A program made the translations under genes and the position numbers. Below are positions 34,659 to 43,614 of a stretch of 64,000 nucleotides of DNA, piece after piece (position 1 is the first letter of the stretch; every line of letters begins with the position of its first letter). This DNA comes from CAZIOH01 sp964540815. GTDB taxonomy: Bacteria; Myxococcota_A; Polyangia; Fen-1088. A model generated the notes under the pieces. The model made no database searches. It was not told the DNA's origin and saw only the letters and a list, made by a program, of their open reading frames with translations. The stretch covers positions 4,364 to 68,363 of the forward strand of contig CAZIOH010000028.1 in assembly GCA_964540815.1 (NCBI GenBank), written 5' to 3'.

Positions 34659-36026
34659 TCAACGGAGGTAGGCACCCCAGCGCGAGAGGATGTAGGCCGT
34701 CGCGTGGTCACGGCGCGCGTGGACCGAGAACTGGTCGTTCGCGGTGCGCGCATCCGGCAGGAGTTGCCACATCAGGCCAACCAGGCCGCCGTTGACCTCG
34801 AACACGTGCTTGAGCCACCAGTCGTAGCTGCGGGCCCGCTCGGCGTCTGTCGCCACGGCGCCGCACTCCCCGAGGTAGGCGACCTTCCCGAACACCGCGG
34901 CCACGCCCTGGTGCCGCTCGATCCAGATCTCGGTGTCGCGCGCCGACTCGAGCCCGTAGCTCCTCGGATAATGGTGGTAGCTGAGGAGATCGAGATCCTC
35001 GATGGCCGCCAGGGTCGAGAAGCTGGTCCCCTCGTCACCCCGGACCGGATAGGGGTTCGACAGGCCGAGGTACAGGCCGGGCTGATCGTCGAAGCCTTCG
35101 CCGCCGTCCGCGATCAGGTGACGCGGCATCACCTGCTTGAGGAAGTGGGCCAGCTCGCGAACCGTGTCAGCGAGCCGCGAGGTGCCGCGACAGCTCGGGC
35201 AGCGCAGCTCGTTGCCGATCTCCCAGGCGAGGATGGTCGGCTCGTCCTTGTAGGCCACCCCGGTGAAGGTGTTCACCCGGTTGGCGAGCATGAACGCATA
35301 GTCCTTCCACCACTGCCGGAGGCGCGCGTCCCAGAAGAAGTCATCGTGCCAGCGGGGATTGCGGTCGATGCGCGAGGCCCAGGCGGCGTAGGCCGGCAGG
35401 CCGCCGTAGTCGGCCCAGTTGTTGACGAGCGGGATGATCAGGCGGATCCCGCGGCGCTTGGCCTCCCAGACGGCCTGGTCGAGCCCGCGCAGCCCCTCCT
35501 CGCGGTAGGCGTCGGGGGCGTCGCGGATGCTGGACCGGTCGCTCGAGTCGTTGAAGCCCCAGATGCGCGCGATCGGCAGCGACAGACACACGAGATCATC
35601 GAGCACCTCGCCCACCGCGTCCGCGAGGGCCTGGTTGTGATCCTGCTGGGCATAGGTGAGCAGCTGCTGGAGGTAGTAGAGGTTCGAGCCCGTGGCCCGA
35701 TAGGGCGTCAGCGCTTCCGTCAGCAGGACGGCGTCGTCGCGCTCGACGAAGCCGGAGATCGGCGGCAGGGGCGGGCACGAGCGGGTGGGCTGGAGCTCGA
35801 GCGCGGAGAGCTCGCCCTCGTGCGGCGGGGCGCCGGCGGGCCTCCCCACGGCGCCGGCGTCCGGGCGGGAGCCGCCGCAGCCGGGTTCAAGGAGCAGGGG
35901 CGGCCCGGAGAGCAGCGCCATCGCCAGAGCCGAGCGCAGGTGCCAGGCAGCCCACCGAGGCCTGGCCCGCGGCGAAGCGGGCGGCGAAGCGCGCAGAGAA
36001 GCGCGACGGCCAGCCGTCGGGCTCAC
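34659..36026 (-). CDS. Glycoside hydrolase family 5-like (mannanase type)
   Basis: A 455-residue secreted-type (beta/alpha)8 hydrolase. The acid/base Glu lies in 'TILAWEIGNELRC' (about 273) and the nucleophile in 'VAYLGECGAVA' (about 387). 'RIWGFNDSSD', 'LIIPLVNNWADYGG' and 'LSYHHYP' match the endo-beta-1,4-mannanase group of GH5. The N-terminus has a basic stretch, a hydrophobic core and a cysteine ('LLLEPGCGG') that could be lipidated despite an imperfect lipobox. The start is GTG 36026, overlapping the upstream DUF4393-like gene by GTGA. With the pectate lyase it suggests plant-polymer breakdown. Confidence 0.88.
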   Translation of the reverse strand: MSPTAGRRASLRASPPASPRARPRWAAWHLRSALAMALLSGPPLLLEPGCGGSRPDAGAVGRPAGAPPHEGELSALELQPTRSCPPLPPISGFVERDDAVLLTEALTPYRATGSNLYYLQQLLTYAQQDHNQALADAVGEVLDDLVCLSLPIARIWGFNDSSDRSSIRDAPDAYREEGLRGLDQAVWEAKRRGIRLIIPLVNNWADYGGLPAYAAWASRIDRNPRWHDDFFWDARLRQWWKDYAFMLANRVNTFTGVAYKDEPTILAWEIGNELRCPSCRGTSRLADTVRELAHFLKQVMPRHLIADGGEGFDDQPGLYLGLSNPYPVRGDEGTSFSTLAAIEDLDLLSYHHYPRSYGLESARDTEIWIERHQGVAAVFGKVAYLGECGAVATDAERARSYDWWLKHVFEVNGGLVGLMWQLLPDARTANDQFSVHARRDHATAYILSRWGAYLR

Positions 36027-36901
36027 GCGGGCCGATAGAACGCGATGCTGCGGAACTGCCGCCCGAAGGAGGTGAGGAACATCGACTTGTAGTGAACATC
36101 GGCCACGATCGCCTCGGTGAGGGGGCCGACCCGCACCGGCGGGCGGGCCTCGATGGCGGCGCGCGCGGCGATCACCTCGGGGTGGGCCTCCACCTCCTGG
36201 AACATGCGGACGTCGTCGGTGACGCGCGTGGGGCGAATCTCCACCAGGCCGAGGCGCGCCAGATTGTCGAGGTAGGTCGGCGTGTGCCGCTCGGCGTGGC
36301 AGCCGGCGCGCCAGCCGAGCAGGCTGAAGTTGCGCAGCTCGACCCGGCTGCCCCCACCATGCTGCAGCCGCGAGGACACCGACAGGACCGGCGCGGCCTC
36401 GCTCGGGTCGAGGATGGCGAGGATGCGCAGCTCGTCGCGGCCGAGCTGGTTCGCGACCTCGAGGAACGCCGGGTGAACGTCGTCCGAGGTGGCCCGATCG
36501 GCCGCGGCCGTGAGGAGCGCGAGGTAGATCTCCCGCATGTCGGGCTCGGCGCCCACCAGCCTGGCGAACACCCGCAGCACGAAGGGGGCCGCGGGCGTGC
36601 GCCGTCGGTGCGCGGGGACGGCCAGGGTGCGCGCGGCGATGGCCCGCAGCACGTCGGGGAGCGAGAGCGCCGCCGAGGGAAGGGCCGAGAGCTGAGCCCA
36701 CGCGAGCTGGGCCAGCGCGTTCACGCCGGCGCCGGTCAGGGGCCCGTCGGCGGCGGGGCGGCCACCGGGGACGCTCGGCAGGTGGCCGTCGCCGGTCCAG
36801 AGGGTGGGCGACGCCTCCCGGGTGGTGGGGGGCCAAAACGATGACGACGACGACGCCCGCCCTGCGAGGGCGGCCTTGGCAGCCTGAACGATTCCAAACA
36901 T
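36023..36901 (-). CDS. DUF4393/Abi-alpha-like protein
   Basis: A 292-residue soluble protein. The C-terminal half resembles DUF4393 (Abi_alpha, abortive-infection alpha): 'DDVHPAFLEVANQLGRDELRIL', 'TYLDNLARLGLVEI' and 'MFLTSFGRQFRSIAF' are the family's typical stretches. The N-terminus ('MFGIVQAAKAALAG', then a Ser/Pro linker) also fits. Family members have been linked to phage exclusion in a few bacteria, but the mechanism is unknown and this copy sits beside a hydrolase rather than other defence genes. The assignment is from memory of motifs, so confidence is moderate. Confidence 0.6.
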   Translation of the reverse strand: MFGIVQAAKAALAGRASSSSSFWPPTTREASPTLWTGDGHLPSVPGGRPAADGPLTGAGVNALAQLAWAQLSALPSAALSLPDVLRAIAARTLAVPAHRRRTPAAPFVLRVFARLVGAEPDMREIYLALLTAAADRATSDDVHPAFLEVANQLGRDELRILAILDPSEAAPVLSVSSRLQHGGGSRVELRNFSLLGWRAGCHAERHTPTYLDNLARLGLVEIRPTRVTDDVRMFQEVEAHPEVIAARAAIEARPPVRVGPLTEAIVADVHYKSMFLTSFGRQFRSIAFYRPA

Positions 36902-36941
36902 GCCTGACGGACTATACCGGGCTTTGACCGCTTTTGGGCGG

Positions 36942-36983
36942 GGGAGTTATCGCACATCTGCCGTGATGTGCGGTGAAACTCCC
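36942..36983. promoter_or_regulatory. Inverted repeat between divergent genes
   Basis: GGGAGTT(AT)CGCACATC at 36942-36958 is mirrored by GATGTGCG(GTGA)AACTCCC at 36965-36983, a 15-bp imperfect palindrome with a 6-bp centre. It lies 41 bp upstream of the DUF4393-like gene start and before the small plus-strand gene. It may be an operator for either. Confidence 0.5.
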
Positions 36984-37035
36984 ACGAAATGGTGGATTTT
37001 TTGGGTGGCGCGGCGAATCCGTCTACGATTTTCCG

Positions 37036-37287
37036 GTGCGGATCGTCCTCAACCCCACCATGAAGCGCTTGCTGGTCGACGTGTCGAACGGCATCCGCGT
37101 CTTGCAAAGTCGCGATGGCATTTTACTCTCGGAAGGCCAGATCCTGGAGCGGGCCCGCAACATCGTGATGGGCCTGGTGGGCAACTACCGGATCGAGTCG
37201 CTCGACCTCGACGGCCCGGCGAACGACCGCCTGACGAACCACGACCCGGGGAACCGCGACGGTCTCCCCGATCGCGACGCTGCCTGA
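37036..37287 (+). CDS. Small hypothetical protein
   Basis: An 83-residue frame from GTG 37036. The core 'MKRLLVDVSNGIRVLQSRDGILLSEG' is followed by a helix and a polar tail rich in Asp, Asn and Arg. Alternative starts are GTG 36973, which sits inside a palindrome, and ATG 37060. Codon use resembles the neighbours, but no family is recognised. It may be real, and runs convergent to rhlE. Confidence 0.45.
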   Translation: MRIVLNPTMKRLLVDVSNGIRVLQSRDGILLSEGQILERARNIVMGLVGNYRIESLDLDGPANDRLTNHDPGNRDGLPDRDAA

Positions 37288-37357
37288 GCCCCGCCCCGCC
37301 CGGGACAGGAGGAGGGACGGACGTACCTGCCTGCCCCGAGGCGTCGAGCCGCCGCGA

Positions 37358-38506
37358 CTACGCCCGGCGAGGGGCGTAAGGGTGATCGGTGACGACGTTC
37401 ATGCGGCGCTTGGTCAGCCGCTCGATGTCCCGCAGCTGCTCGCGCTCGGAGGCGTCGCAGAAGGACAGCGCCGCTCCCTGCGCCCCGGCGCGCGCGGTCC
37501 GGCCGATGCGGTGCACGTAGCTCTCGGGATCGTTCGGCAGCTCGAAGTTGATGACGTGGGTGATGCCATCGATGTCGATGCCGCGCGCCGCGATGTCGGT
37601 GGCGACCAGCACCCGCGCCCGCCCGCTGCGGAAGTCCTCGAGGGCCCGCTGGCGCGCGCCCTGCGACTTGTTGCCGTGGATGGCCTCGGCGCCCACCCGG
37701 TGGTTGCGCCGCAGCTGATCGGCCAGGCGGTCGGCCCCGTGCTTGGTGCGGGTGAAGACGATGGCGCGGGTCATGGTGGGGTCGCGCAGGACGTCCACCA
37801 GCAGCGACTTCTTGTCCGAGCGATCCACGAACAGCACGTGCTGTGAGACCAGATCCACGGTCGACGCCACCGGCGACACCGTGACCCGGATCGGGCTGTT
37901 CAGGATGCGACTCGAGAGCGTGACGATGGCATCGGGCATGGTCGCCGAGAACAGCAGGGTCTGCCGGCGGGTGGGGACCAAGGCCAGGATCTTGCGGATG
38001 TCGTTGATGAACCCCATGTCGAGCATGCGGTCCGCCTCGTCCAGCACCAGGGTCTCGACCGAGCTCAGCACCACGCGGCGCTGGTTGATGAGATCGAGCA
38101 AGCGCCCCGGGGTCGCCACCAGCACGTCCACCCCGCCCGCCATGGCGCGGATCTGGGCCTGCTGCGAGACGCCCCCGTAGACCGTCGTCCGCAGGAGCGA
38201 CAGGTGCCGCCCGTAGGTGCCGAACGATTCATTGACCTGGACCGCGAGCTCGCGGGTGGGGACGAGCACCAGGACCCGGGTGCCCTTCAGGGTGCGGGCC
38301 ACCTTCGGGCTCGAGAGGCGCTGCAGGATGGGGAGCGCGAACGCGGCGGTCTTGCCCGTCCCCGTCTGGGCGCAGCCGAGGATGTCCTTGCCGGCGAGCA
38401 CGTGCGGGATGGCCTGGAGCTGGATCGGCGAGGGCTCGGCGTAGCCCTCCTCGGACAGGGCCCGGATCAGAGGCTCGACGAGCCCCAACGACGCGAATGA
38501 ATTCAC
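37358..38506 (-). CDS. rhlE: DEAD-box RNA helicase RhlE
   Basis: A 382-residue ATP-dependent RNA helicase. All motifs are visible: Q-motif 'PSPIQLQAIPHVLAGKD', Walker A 'AQTGTGKT', 'VLDEADRMLDMGF', SAT in 'LLFSATMP', 'IVFTRTKHGADRLA', 'VLVATDIAARGIDI' and 'HRIGRTARAG'. The short C-terminal tail ('RRMNVVTDHPYAPRRA') is typical of minimal RhlE proteins, which act in ribosome assembly and RNA decay. The start is GTG 38506 with AAGGAAG just upstream. A strong promoter about 160 bp upstream gives a long leader. Confidence 0.95.
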   Translation of the reverse strand: MNSFASLGLVEPLIRALSEEGYAEPSPIQLQAIPHVLAGKDILGCAQTGTGKTAAFALPILQRLSSPKVARTLKGTRVLVLVPTRELAVQVNESFGTYGRHLSLLRTTVYGGVSQQAQIRAMAGGVDVLVATPGRLLDLINQRRVVLSSVETLVLDEADRMLDMGFINDIRKILALVPTRRQTLLFSATMPDAIVTLSSRILNSPIRVTVSPVASTVDLVSQHVLFVDRSDKKSLLVDVLRDPTMTRAIVFTRTKHGADRLADQLRRNHRVGAEAIHGNKSQGARQRALEDFRSGRARVLVATDIAARGIDIDGITHVINFELPNDPESYVHRIGRTARAGAQGAALSFCDASEREQLRDIERLTKRRMNVVTDHPYAPRRA

Positions 38507-38669
38507 TTATAGCTTCCTTGCTTCTCTGGACGTCAGTCCAATTGGTTCACTGCCCCACGCGGCGATTCCCGGAATTGAGAGCCTGCTGGTGGGTGTTTGC
38601 CCGAATCGGACCACGGACGCCTGTTTCCACAAGGACGAAATGCGGCTGGTTCGCGCTCAGTTCTGAGAT
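38507..38669 (-). other. Long 5' leader of rhlE
   Basis: This region has no gene and is AT-richer than the surroundings. Helicase genes of this type are often regulated through long leaders, including cold-shock thermosensors. I see no known riboswitch. The remaining bases to 38859 also lack a recognisable gene. Confidence 0.4.
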
Positions 38670-38697
38670 GTAATAGTGGTTACGAACGAATTGTCAA
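38670..38697 (-). promoter_or_regulatory. Sigma-70-type promoter for rhlE
   Basis: On the minus strand a perfect TTGACA (38692-38697) is 16 bp from TATTAC (38670-38675). It points at rhlE and predicts a 5' leader of about 155 nt. Confidence 0.65.
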
Positions 38698-38859
38698 GGG
38701 AAAGTTTCGGACGCCGGGGCCACCAGCGGCCTGCCGCTGGGCCCAGCGCGCCGCTCGGAATCTCGGCCAGCGACGGCCGCCCCGGGGGGCCTCAAACCGA
38801 GCCGGCGGAGGTGCAAAATTCTCCCCCGGACCGTGCCGCTGGTTTAGGCTTCAGCTTCT

Positions 38860-39045
38860 ATGGCCACACTCGGTGCAAACAAGCGAATCAAAGAAAAGAA
38901 CCGTGCCGATAAGCAGCGCGAAAAGGCCGCCAAGAAGCAAGAGCGGTTTCGAAACAAGCTCGAACGGGCTCCCGCCGAGCCAGGGGTCGACCTCGACATC
39001 GCCGGAATCGTTCCTGGACCGCAACCCCTTCCGGAGGACTCCTAA
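38860..39045 (+). CDS. Small highly charged conserved-type protein (61 aa)
   Basis: A 61-residue protein. A Lys/Arg/Glu helix ('NKRIKEKNRADKQREKAAKK') is followed by 'PGVDLDIAGIVPGPQPLPED'. The basic helix plus a conserved-looking Asp-x-x-x-Ile-x-Pro-Gly-Pro ending is a form I associate with small uncharacterised proteobacterial proteins. The start is ATG 38860. The gene is convergent with the downstream outer-membrane protein gene. Function unknown. Confidence 0.6.
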   Translation: MATLGANKRIKEKNRADKQREKAAKKQERFRNKLERAPAEPGVDLDIAGIVPGPQPLPEDS

Positions 39046-39094
39046 GCGGGGAAACCCAGTCGAGAGCCCACGGTGTGGGCCGTCGAGGCCGTGC

Positions 39095-39790
39095 TCACGG
39101 CTTCTCGAAGGCCCGGTCGGGCGGCAGATCGAGCTGGTTGCGGGGTAACCCGGTCCAGAAGCACAGCTGAAGGCCCACGGTTCCGCTGAGCCCGGTGGTC
39201 GAGCCACCCGGGATGAGGCGGAGCTGTGCGATGGGCGCGAGCGACCACCCACCCGTCAGGCGGTCCCCGAGGAAGATGTCGTAGGTGGCCGCCAGGGTGT
39301 AGCCCGAGCTGTAGGTGCCGCGCGAGGACTTCTTCGGCATGGTGCCGTCGGTGATCTCGATGACCTCGAACCCGGCCCCACCCACCAGGGCCAGGTTCCG
39401 GGCGATCTCGAGCTGGGCCTCGAACCCGAGGCCGAAGATGCCGGCGGTCTGGCTCTGGCCAGTCGCGCGGCCGATGTGAAGGAACTGGATCCCGAGGCCA
39501 AAGCGGCGGGTCAGCAACTGCCCGGCGCGGATCCCGAAATCCGAGCTCCGCCACACCTTCCAGTCCTCGCCGTCTTCCCAGATCTTCGCGGCGCCGACCT
39601 GCGCGCCGAGCGACAGGTAGTACCCCTGGCGGCGCCGCGGAGCCTCCAGCGTCTGGGCGTGCGCCAGGGCCCCGCCGAGGAGCCAGGCGGTGAGCGCGAC
39701 GGTGGCGCCCAGCATCGCCGCAAATCTCCTCGGAGGAACCGTGACCGGGACCGGGGCCGGGTGTGGGTCAGTGCTCGCGCGCATCGGCAT
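39095..39790 (-). CDS. Putative outer-membrane beta-barrel protein
   Basis: A 231-residue exported protein. A signal peptide ('FAAMLGATVALTAWLLGG', cut near 'AHAQ') is followed by amphipathic strands ('GYYLSLGAQVGAAKIW', 'GIFGLGFEAQLEIARNLALV', 'GTVGLQLCFW'). It is the last gene of the exbB-exbD-tonB-receptor operon, three bases after the receptor stop, so it likely assists the same uptake system. No family is identified. Confidence 0.72.
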   Translation of the reverse strand: MPMRASTDPHPAPVPVTVPPRRFAAMLGATVALTAWLLGGALAHAQTLEAPRRRQGYYLSLGAQVGAAKIWEDGEDWKVWRSSDFGIRAGQLLTRRFGLGIQFLHIGRATGQSQTAGIFGLGFEAQLEIARNLALVGGAGFEVIEITDGTMPKKSSRGTYSSGYTLAATYDIFLGDRLTGGWSLAPIAQLRLIPGGSTTGLSGTVGLQLCFWTGLPRNQLDLPPDRAFEKP

Positions 39791-39793
39791 CTC

Positions 39794-42553
39794 TCAGAGC
39801 TCGGCCCGCACGCCGAGGATGGTCAGGATGGGCAACCCTTGCTGGGTGCTCGGTTGGCTGTAGTCGTAGTTGTAGTTGATGCCCTCGACGTTGGCGCGGT
39901 TGTAGAGGTTCTGCACGTCGAGGTAGAGGTTCAGGATCCAGCCCTGGTTGATCCAGCGCTTGTCGATGCGGACGTCGAGCTGGTTGAACATCGGCAGCCG
40001 CGACGAGTTGGTCGGTCCATAGGTCGCCTGGTACTGGTCCTGGTTCGAATTGAACACCGCCCCGGTGACGGGGGTGGTGGGGCTGCCGCTGACCAGCCGG
40101 AAGCGCGCGCCGACCTGCCAGTTGCGCGGGAGCAGGTAGCTGCCGATCAGCGTGAGGATGTGCGTCTGGTCGAAGTCGAACAGGCGATCCTGGGTCGCCC
40201 CCGAGTCGCGCCGGGTGGCCTTCGACAGGGTGTAGGCCAGCCAGCCGGTGAAGTTGTTGGCGAACTCGTGGCGCGCCACCAGCTCGAGGCCATACACGGT
40301 CCCCTGGCCGTTGTTGTCGTAGGCGAGCGGGACCGTCATCCCGTTGCGCACGACGGTGGCGGTGGTGGGGCTGACGAGGTCGTAGATGTCCTTGTAGAAA
40401 CCGGTGGCGTCGAGGGTGATCCAGGGACGCGGCTTGACCTCGACCCCCGCCGACCAGTGGATGGCCCGCTCGGCCTTGAGGTCCGGGTTCCCGAAGTTGG
40501 CGTCGGTCTCGTCGAAGGTCGGCTCCTGCACGAACAGGCCGACCCCGCCCTTGAGCGTGACCCGCTGGCCGACCCCGAGGCGCGCGGTGATGCGCGGCTG
40601 CAGCACCGACTGGTGGACGCGGCTGAAGTAGTCGAGGCGCAGCCCGGGCAGGAGCAAGAGGCCGGGCAGGGGCTTCCACTCGGCCTCGGCGAACCCCGCT
40701 GGGGAGAAGAGCAACACTCCGGTGCGATCGGTGCGGATGGTCTGCGAGAGATCGGGCATCCCCTGGTTGGCCGGATCGCCCTCCTTGGGTGGGCGCGGCA
40801 GGTTGACGTGCGCGTCGGTCTTGGAGAACACCCCGTCGAAGCCGACGTGCAGGCTGAGGGTCTCGGCGGCCTTGAGCCGCAGGGAGTCGCGGATCTGGCT
40901 GGTGTAAGTGTCGAGATCGAAGACCAGCTGACCGGCCCGGAAGAGGATCCAGTTGCGCCCCTGGGACACCCGGAGGACGTTCTCGACCCGATCGCTCGGC
41001 ACGAACCGGTAGGTCAAGAGCGAGCGATAGAAGGTCGTCGAGGCCGAGAAGACGTTGCTGGTGGCGTCCTGGCTGAAGTTCGCTGGGTTCTTGAAGAGCA
41101 GCTCCAGGCGATCGTCCGAGCCGAAGAAGAGCGCGCGAAAGTCATGGGCCGGCGCCGGCCGCCAGTTGGCGAGCAGCTGGTAGTCGTAGTAGCGCGGCGC
41201 CGTGACCAGGTTCACGCTGGCGTCGCTCGGCACCGCGGCGTTGAGGATGTAGTCGATGTAGCTGCGCCGCCCGGCGACCGCGAAGGCCAGCGTGTCGGTG
41301 ACCGGCACCTCGAGGTAGATGCCGGAGTCGAAGACGTTGACGTCGGCGTAGCCGCCGATCTTCTTGGGCTGCAGCTTCTTCAGCTGCACGTCGATCACCC
41401 CGCCCGTCGCCCGCCCGTACATGGGGGAGAAGTTCCCCGGGTAGAACTGGATCGAGTCGAGCAGGCCCACCGGGACCACGCTGCGCAGGCCGCCGAAGTG
41501 GTAGATGAGGGGGACCTCGGCGCCGTCGATGAAGACCTTGGAGTCCTGGGGGGCCGACCCGCGGATGATGATCTGCCCGGCCACGGGGGTGCGGGCCACC
41601 CCGGCGAAGTTCTGGACCACCGCCAGGGGATCCCCGGCGGCGCCCGGGATCTTGTCGATCTCCTGCGCGGTGAGGACCGTGCGGCTCACCTCCTTGCGCG
41701 GGCGGGTGGCGGTCACCGTGACGTCGTAGGGATTGTACGAGCCGCGCTCGACGTAGTAGGTGACGTCCACCCGCTCGGTGGGCGTGATGGTCTCGGTGGT
41801 GCGGTAGGGGTAGAAGCCCGGGGGCTCGATCAGCACCTTCCAGTCGCCGGGGGTGAGGTCGAAGAACTGGAAGACCCCCTTCTCGTCGGCGCTGGCCTCG
41901 AAGCCGAGGGGTTTCTCGCCGTCGTCGCGGAACACGGTCACGACCACGCCCGCGAGCGGCAGGCGGGTCCCGCGCTCGCGGAGCATGCCGGAGAAATTCA
42001 CCACCGGCAGGCGGGCGGGAGCCGTCGCCGGGGGCGCGGAGGCGCCGGCCGAGGCCGGGGCGGTCCCGGGTGCGGCGCTCGCAGGCCCCCCGGCGGCCGG
42101 GCCCGTCGGTGGAGGAGGGGGTGGCGCCTTGGCCGACAGGGTGAACTTGTACTTGTAGGTGATCTGCACCGGGAGCTTCTTGCCGTTGAGCTCGGCCGGC
42201 TCGAACTCGAACTGCTGGGCCGCCACCAGGGCCGCCTCGTCGAAGCCGAGGCCGGGCGGCTGCGCCGGCTCGGCGACCCCCACCGAGTCGACCTTGCCGG
42301 CGGCGTTGATGTCGAGCAGCAGCACCACGCTCGCCGTGATGTTCTTGTCCTTGGCCTCCTTCGGGTACTCGGCCTCGACGAACTTGGTCTGCTTCGGCAG
42401 CTTCGTGAGCTTGGTGGCGTCGATCTGCTTCGGCGCGTTCGGATCCTCGGGCGGGGGCACATTGAGCCCGTCGAGCTGGGCCCGCGCCGAGCCCGCCGTC
42501 ATCACCAGGCCCACCGCTGTCAGCAGCGCCACGCCGGATGCGGGGGCCCTCAC
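39794..42553 (-). CDS. TonB-dependent receptor with N-terminal TonB C-domain
   Basis: A 919-residue outer-membrane receptor. After the signal peptide (to about 25) comes a TonB C-terminal-type domain ('FVEAEYPKEAKDKNITASVV' to 'QFEFEPAELNGKKLPVQITY'), then a Pro/Ala linker and a carboxypeptidase-regulatory-like domain ('GMLRERGTRLPLAGVVVTVF'). The plug ('VQNFAGVARTPVAGQIIIRG', 'VFIDGAEVPLIYHFGG') and a long 22-strand-type barrel ending in 'VRAEL' follow. The start is GTG 42553, overlapping the lipoprotein gene by GTGA. The substrate is unknown. The TonB-domain fusion is described in other myxobacteria but is unusual in general. Confidence 0.9.
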   Translation of the reverse strand: MRAPASGVALLTAVGLVMTAGSARAQLDGLNVPPPEDPNAPKQIDATKLTKLPKQTKFVEAEYPKEAKDKNITASVVLLLDINAAGKVDSVGVAEPAQPPGLGFDEAALVAAQQFEFEPAELNGKKLPVQITYKYKFTLSAKAPPPPPPTGPAAGGPASAAPGTAPASAGASAPPATAPARLPVVNFSGMLRERGTRLPLAGVVVTVFRDDGEKPLGFEASADEKGVFQFFDLTPGDWKVLIEPPGFYPYRTTETITPTERVDVTYYVERGSYNPYDVTVTATRPRKEVSRTVLTAQEIDKIPGAAGDPLAVVQNFAGVARTPVAGQIIIRGSAPQDSKVFIDGAEVPLIYHFGGLRSVVPVGLLDSIQFYPGNFSPMYGRATGGVIDVQLKKLQPKKIGGYADVNVFDSGIYLEVPVTDTLAFAVAGRRSYIDYILNAAVPSDASVNLVTAPRYYDYQLLANWRPAPAHDFRALFFGSDDRLELLFKNPANFSQDATSNVFSASTTFYRSLLTYRFVPSDRVENVLRVSQGRNWILFRAGQLVFDLDTYTSQIRDSLRLKAAETLSLHVGFDGVFSKTDAHVNLPRPPKEGDPANQGMPDLSQTIRTDRTGVLLFSPAGFAEAEWKPLPGLLLLPGLRLDYFSRVHQSVLQPRITARLGVGQRVTLKGGVGLFVQEPTFDETDANFGNPDLKAERAIHWSAGVEVKPRPWITLDATGFYKDIYDLVSPTTATVVRNGMTVPLAYDNNGQGTVYGLELVARHEFANNFTGWLAYTLSKATRRDSGATQDRLFDFDQTHILTLIGSYLLPRNWQVGARFRLVSGSPTTPVTGAVFNSNQDQYQATYGPTNSSRLPMFNQLDVRIDKRWINQGWILNLYLDVQNLYNRANVEGINYNYDYSQPSTQQGLPILTILGVRAEL

Positions 42554-43614
42554 TGGGGCGCCTCCGCCAGGTTCACCTGGCCCTCGGTCCAGCCGACGCC
42601 TGCCCGGTTGTCCCGCAGCACCAGCAAGATCCGGGCGCTCGTGCGCGGGTACTTCTTGACGATGGCGGGGGTCCAGGTGTCGTGCAGGAAGATCTGCGGA
42701 TCGGAGGAGCCGACGATGAGGCCGGTGCTCTGATCCTTGGTGTCGCCCGTCTCCACGAACCAGGTGACGAACAGCCGCTCCTGCACCATGGCCGGCTGGT
42801 TGCTGGAATCGGTCCCGAGGTAGGTCTCGGATTGATTCACGAGATCGCTCGGCAGATCGAGGGGGTTCTCGACGTCGCGGATCAACGTCACCCCGTTGGT
42901 GTTCGCCGGATCGATGGCGATCGGAGCTCCGTTCTGGAAGGCCGCCAGACCCGAGATGGCTGGGTTGCTGTTGGCGTCCGTGGCCAGGAGCCCGAGCCGC
43001 ATGGTGAAGACCGACCTCACGCCCGTCTGATCGCTCGCGGTCTTGACCACGAGCGCGATCTGGATGGGCACCCCCCCCGTGCAGTCGAGCGCCGCCATTC
43101 CCCCCATCCCTCCGCACAGATTCTTCTCGAGCAAGGCGGGATCGATGGTGTGGGGAAACGACGCGGTCGGGTCGTGTCCGAGGTCGAGATCGGGGGCGGT
43201 GCCGGCGGTGACCATTGCCACCTCGTCCTTCGTCACCAGGCACGGGTAGCCCTGGCCGGCAGGGCCCGGGAACGGGCACCAGCTCCAGGCGTAGGTGAGG
43301 GTCGGGTCGAGGCCGCTCGGGGCCGTCGGGCCAGCGGGGGGCGTGTAGATCAGCGCCGAAAGGCGGACGGACTGCCCGGGGGCGGGGACCGCCGCGGGGG
43401 TGACGCCGATCTCGGGATGGCTGGCGTCGACGTAGACCTCGCTGCGCAGGGCCAGGACGCGCAAGGTCGTCAGCCGGTTGTAGGGATCCGAGTTGCTCGA
43501 GCAGGCGAGCGCGGTGGCGATTCCCAGCCCGGCGGCGATGGCCAGCACCCACGGGGCCGGGCGTGCAGGGACCGAGCGTGGCAACGTGGCGGCTTGGGCG
43601 TGGGCGGTCATCAT
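42550..43614 (-). CDS. Lipoprotein linked to TonB-dependent receptor
   Basis: A 354-residue lipoprotein with a lipobox-like 'IATALACSSNSDP'. The mature part begins 'NRLTTLRVLALRSEVYVDAS' and has beta-sandwich-like stretches ('SVRLSALIYTP', 'TYAWSWCPF', 'ERLFVTWFVETG', 'RILLVLRDNRAGVGW'). It overlaps tonB upstream by ATGA and the receptor downstream by GTGA, so translation is coupled. It probably acts as a surface or periplasmic partner capturing the receptor's ligand; this is inferred only from position. Confidence 0.75.
   Translation of the reverse strand: MMTAHAQAATLPRSVPARPAPWVLAIAAGLGIATALACSSNSDPYNRLTTLRVLALRSEVYVDASHPEIGVTPAAVPAPGQSVRLSALIYTPPAGPTAPSGLDPTLTYAWSWCPFPGPAGQGYPCLVTKDEVAMVTAGTAPDLDLGHDPTASFPHTIDPALLEKNLCGGMGGMAALDCTGGVPIQIALVVKTASDQTGVRSVFTMRLGLLATDANSNPAISGLAAFQNGAPIAIDPANTNGVTLIRDVENPLDLPSDLVNQSETYLGTDSSNQPAMVQERLFVTWFVETGDTKDQSTGLIVGSSDPQIFLHDTWTPAIVKKYPRTSARILLVLRDNRAGVGWTEGQVNLAEAPQ

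Noticed and set aside
39476..42733. A 1085-codon open frame antisense to the TonB-dependent receptor
   Set aside because: It mirrors codon bias of the GC-rich real gene; composition is Glu/Val/Gly/Arg-biased and no domain is visible.
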